Part shown: piece by piece, positions 19,460 through 21,575 of the stretch
Numbering within the stretch: position 1 is the stretch's first letter
How the letters are laid out: each line of letters starts with the position of its first letter
Assembly (NCBI GenBank): GCA_910578855.1
Contig: CAJTRV010000024.1
Span: 1 to 21,575, forward strand
Reading direction: 5' to 3'
DNA from: an uncultured Bacilli bacterium
GTDB taxonomy: Bacteria > Bacillota_I > Bacilli_A > RF39 > UBA660
Length of the DNA stretch: 21,575 nucleotides
Notes under the pieces: generated by a model
What the model was told of the DNA's origin: nothing
The model's database searches: none
Seen by the model: the letters and a program-made list of their open reading frames with translations, nothing else
Translations under genes and position numbers: made by a program

Positions 19460-21475
19460 TTACAAACTAAGTTGCATAGTTCGATTTTTCTCTTTCTTTA
19501 CCATGCTACAATATATTTTTCCATTATCTTTATTTCCATATTGGTAACAAACCTCGATCATATCCCCTAGATAGACTGGTTGATCAACAGGTAACGCAAG
19601 AGATGCCTCAATCAAATATGGATGTAATTTTACAATAATTTCATGACTGGTAATTTCAAATATAGTAGCTTTATAGATTTGATCCGTATGATTCGCTAAA
19701 TAGTCAATTACTTTCATTTGGTTACTAAAACGTTCCATACGATTTGCCTTTCGTGTCTGATTGGTAATATGAACAGCCGTTTTGGTAAATTGTTCTTTCT
19801 GAAACAAAGGTACCTGTTTATGATTATTTTCTTCAATAGAACGGTGAACAATTAAATCATTATACCTTCGAATCGGCGATGTGACCTGTACATATGGACT
19901 AGCTAACCCAAAGTGATCAATTGCTTCTACTCCATAACGAGCCAAATTCATTGATCGAACTAAAATAGAATGAGCGAATGCTCCATATGGCGTATCCGAT
20001 AATACTGCTAGTACTTGTTGTAAAAATGTATGATCAACTTTTTCAATCGCACTCACGTCAATTCCAATTGGAATATTCATATCTTCTAATTTAGACATAT
20101 AATACTTAAACTTTTGTAATTTAGGAGCCTCATGTTGCCTATAAATACTCATATGTCCCTGTTTCTTATTATAAAAGGCTTCTTGTTCATTAGTAACTAG
20201 CATGAATTTTTCAATAATAAAACTACTTATACCACGATTTCGAACCGCTAAATTCAAAGGACCATTTTGGTTATATTGAAACATTATTTCATTTACCTTG
20301 AAATCAATACTTCCATTCTCTTTCTGCTTATGATCAATAATGCTAGCTAATTCTGCCATGGTCTTTAATTGGGGAAACATTTCATAACCTTCTACCAATT
20401 CCCCGCTTAAATATCGATCGACATCATCATAATTCATTTTCTTCTGTGAATGGATAACCCCACGGTATCTAGTAAAATTGTGAACATTTCCCTCTAAATC
20501 AATCCACATATCCCAGATATAGGCCAACCGGTCTACATCGGGATTTAATGAACAAATTCCTTCTGATAACTCTTTCGGTAACATAGGAATCGTTATATCT
20601 TCTAAATAGATACTTGTAGCTCTCTTTAAAGCCTCACGATCAAGGGCACTTCCTTCTTGAACATAATACGATACATCGGCAATAGCAACTTGTAAATGAT
20701 ATTGTTTTTTATTAGGATCATAATAACAATTAATTGCATCATCGATATCTTTGGTATCAACATCATCAATTGTGACAAATGCTTCCTTAGTAAGATCAAT
20801 CCGACCAACTCGATCACAATCTCTTACTACAGTGGGTATCTTAAAAGCCTCTTGTAATACTTCTTGGGGAAATCCTTTTGTCACTCCATACATTGCTAAA
20901 ATACGTTTATCATTAACAAGTGGATCATCCTGCGCGCAAACCGTCCTAACTACACTAGCGTATAGATAACGATTAGAACGTGATGATAGTTTAAATTCTA
21001 CGAAATGGCCAATTAACTTAGGATCAATATTAGGTAGATCATAATACTTATCGTGACTCTGAACATAAAAATTGCCATTTTTTTCTTGGACAAGTCCCAC
21101 CGCATGTTGAATCGCTTTCTCTAACTTTTTTAAAATCTTAGCTTGAACAGTTCCCTTCACGTCCTCAGTAATTCCTAACAATAAAGTACTACCAATGGTA
21201 TATTTTGCGGTACCAACAAAAATATCAATGGTTCCATAGTCCTCAACAAAAACTGTAATCTTATCCTTTGTCCGCTTAATTACCGTTCCCTGATCATAGA
21301 ATACATAATTAATCTGATATCTACCATGTCTACTTTTACAGATCAACTCTTTACTTTGAAGCGCTGTTAAAGCAGCCAAGACTTGATCTTCACTATACCC
21401 CGTTTCTTTGATAATATCCGAAAAGCTTAAAGCTTCAAAATTTTTAAGCAACACTATAAATACTTCTTGTTCCAT
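19460..21475 (-). CDS. rnr: Ribonuclease R
   Basis: A 671-aa processive 3'-5' exoribonuclease of the RNase II/R family, able to degrade structured RNA and the non-stop mRNAs released by tmRNA. An N-terminal winged-helix part (about 1-55) is followed by cold-shock domains (about 60-200). The RNB catalytic domain (from about 220) carries the acidic cluster 'IDDVDTKDIDDA' (236-247), 'SPIRRYNDLIVHR' and the downstream 'TRKANRMER' stretch. A C-terminal S1 domain ('IYKATIFEITSHEIIVKLHP') ends shortly after, without the Lys-rich tail of E. coli RNase R. I chose the ATG at 21475, 5-6 nt after AAGGAG; an ATG eight codons earlier overlaps that site. Directly upstream of ssrA; smpB, often between them in Bacillota, is absent here. 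Confidence 0.95.
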   Translation of the reverse strand: MEQEVFIVLLKNFEALSFSDIIKETGYSEDQVLAALTALQSKELICKSRHGRYQINYVFYDQGTVIKRTKDKITVFVEDYGTIDIFVGTAKYTIGSTLLLGITEDVKGTVQAKILKKLEKAIQHAVGLVQEKNGNFYVQSHDKYYDLPNIDPKLIGHFVEFKLSSRSNRYLYASVVRTVCAQDDPLVNDKRILAMYGVTKGFPQEVLQEAFKIPTVVRDCDRVGRIDLTKEAFVTIDDVDTKDIDDAINCYYDPNKKQYHLQVAIADVSYYVQEGSALDREALKRATSIYLEDITIPMLPKELSEGICSLNPDVDRLAYIWDMWIDLEGNVHNFTRYRGVIHSQKKMNYDDVDRYLSGELVEGYEMFPQLKTMAELASIIDHKQKENGSIDFKVNEIMFQYNQNGPLNLAVRNRGISSFIIEKFMLVTNEQEAFYNKKQGHMSIYRQHEAPKLQKFKYYMSKLEDMNIPIGIDVSAIEKVDHTFLQQVLAVLSDTPYGAFAHSILVRSMNLARYGVEAIDHFGLASPYVQVTSPIRRYNDLIVHRSIEENNHKQVPLFQKEQFTKTAVHITNQTRKANRMERFSNQMKVIDYLANHTDQIYKATIFEITSHEIIVKLHPYLIEASLALPVDQPVYLGDMIEVCYQYGNKDNGKIYCSMVKKEKNRTMQLSL

Positions 21476-21521
21476 TCTATAACTCCTTATTTTTAGCATG
21501 AAAAAAGATAACGTTAATAAG

Positions 21522-21575
21522 AGACTGCTGAAAAAGTATACAAAGATTACTGTAAAGTATACCAGTAGTCTTTTT
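21522..21575. terminator. Large hairpin at the window edge, probable terminator
   Basis: AGACTGCTG (21522-21530) pairs with CAGTAGTCT (21563-21571) with one G-T, and two GTATAC copies pair inside. T's follow on the plus strand. It probably ends the gene to the right of the window, and it separates that gene from rnr. Confidence 0.5.

Overview
This is an AT-rich window that looks like a low-GC, walled Bacillota chromosome, probably a gut Bacilli or Erysipelotrichia-like lineage. The evidence is strong AGGAGG-type ribosome binding sites, TATAAT promoters, a PASTA-repeat surface protein, a YfhO-family membrane protein, a GH73 autolysin and the gene pairs prfA-prmC and rnr-ssrA. The lineage assignment is an inference from family content and composition; no marker here fixes it.

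Layout. Positions 1-1290 hold a DUF6618-like protein (-), an unknown 63-aa protein (+), a short Cys-rich collagen-like protein (-) and tRNA-Thr(CGU). At 1428-2144 is an orphan LytTR response regulator. Positions 2211-2707 hold two small unknown proteins. Positions 2729-4511 are the translation termination pair prfA-prmC (-), with only 1 nt between the genes. Positions 4690-5096 carry the eroded remains of an unidentified gene. Positions 5193-10581 hold two convergent cell-envelope genes: a kinase-less PASTA membrane protein and a secreted GH73 glucosaminidase with four InlB-type repeats and two related C-terminal modules. Positions 10582-10905 are non-coding and contain three DnaA-box-like sites. 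At 10906-13419 is the YfhO-like protein, followed by a second orphan LytTR regulator (13608-14318) paralogous to the first.

Positions 14335-18758 look like an accessory, partly decaying region. It holds a 29-aa membrane peptide, a divergent mini-gene with perfect Shine-Dalgarno and terminator, a frameshifted MBL-fold hydrolase, two small XRE regulators (one beside an operator-like repeat), a 67-aa unknown protein and a lone ABC exporter. The window ends with tmRNA (ssrA) and RNase R (rnr), the trans-translation and RNA quality-control pair. No smpB lies between them.

How the parts connect. PrmC methylates the GGQ glutamine of the PrfA product. RNase R degrades the non-stop mRNAs that tmRNA rescues. 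The PASTA, GH73 and YfhO products all act at the cell wall or membrane. The two LytTR regulators share nearly the same 5' leader and have no adjacent histidine kinase, so their input is unknown. Convergent gene ends are very compact: many stop codons lie inside the shared terminator hairpin.
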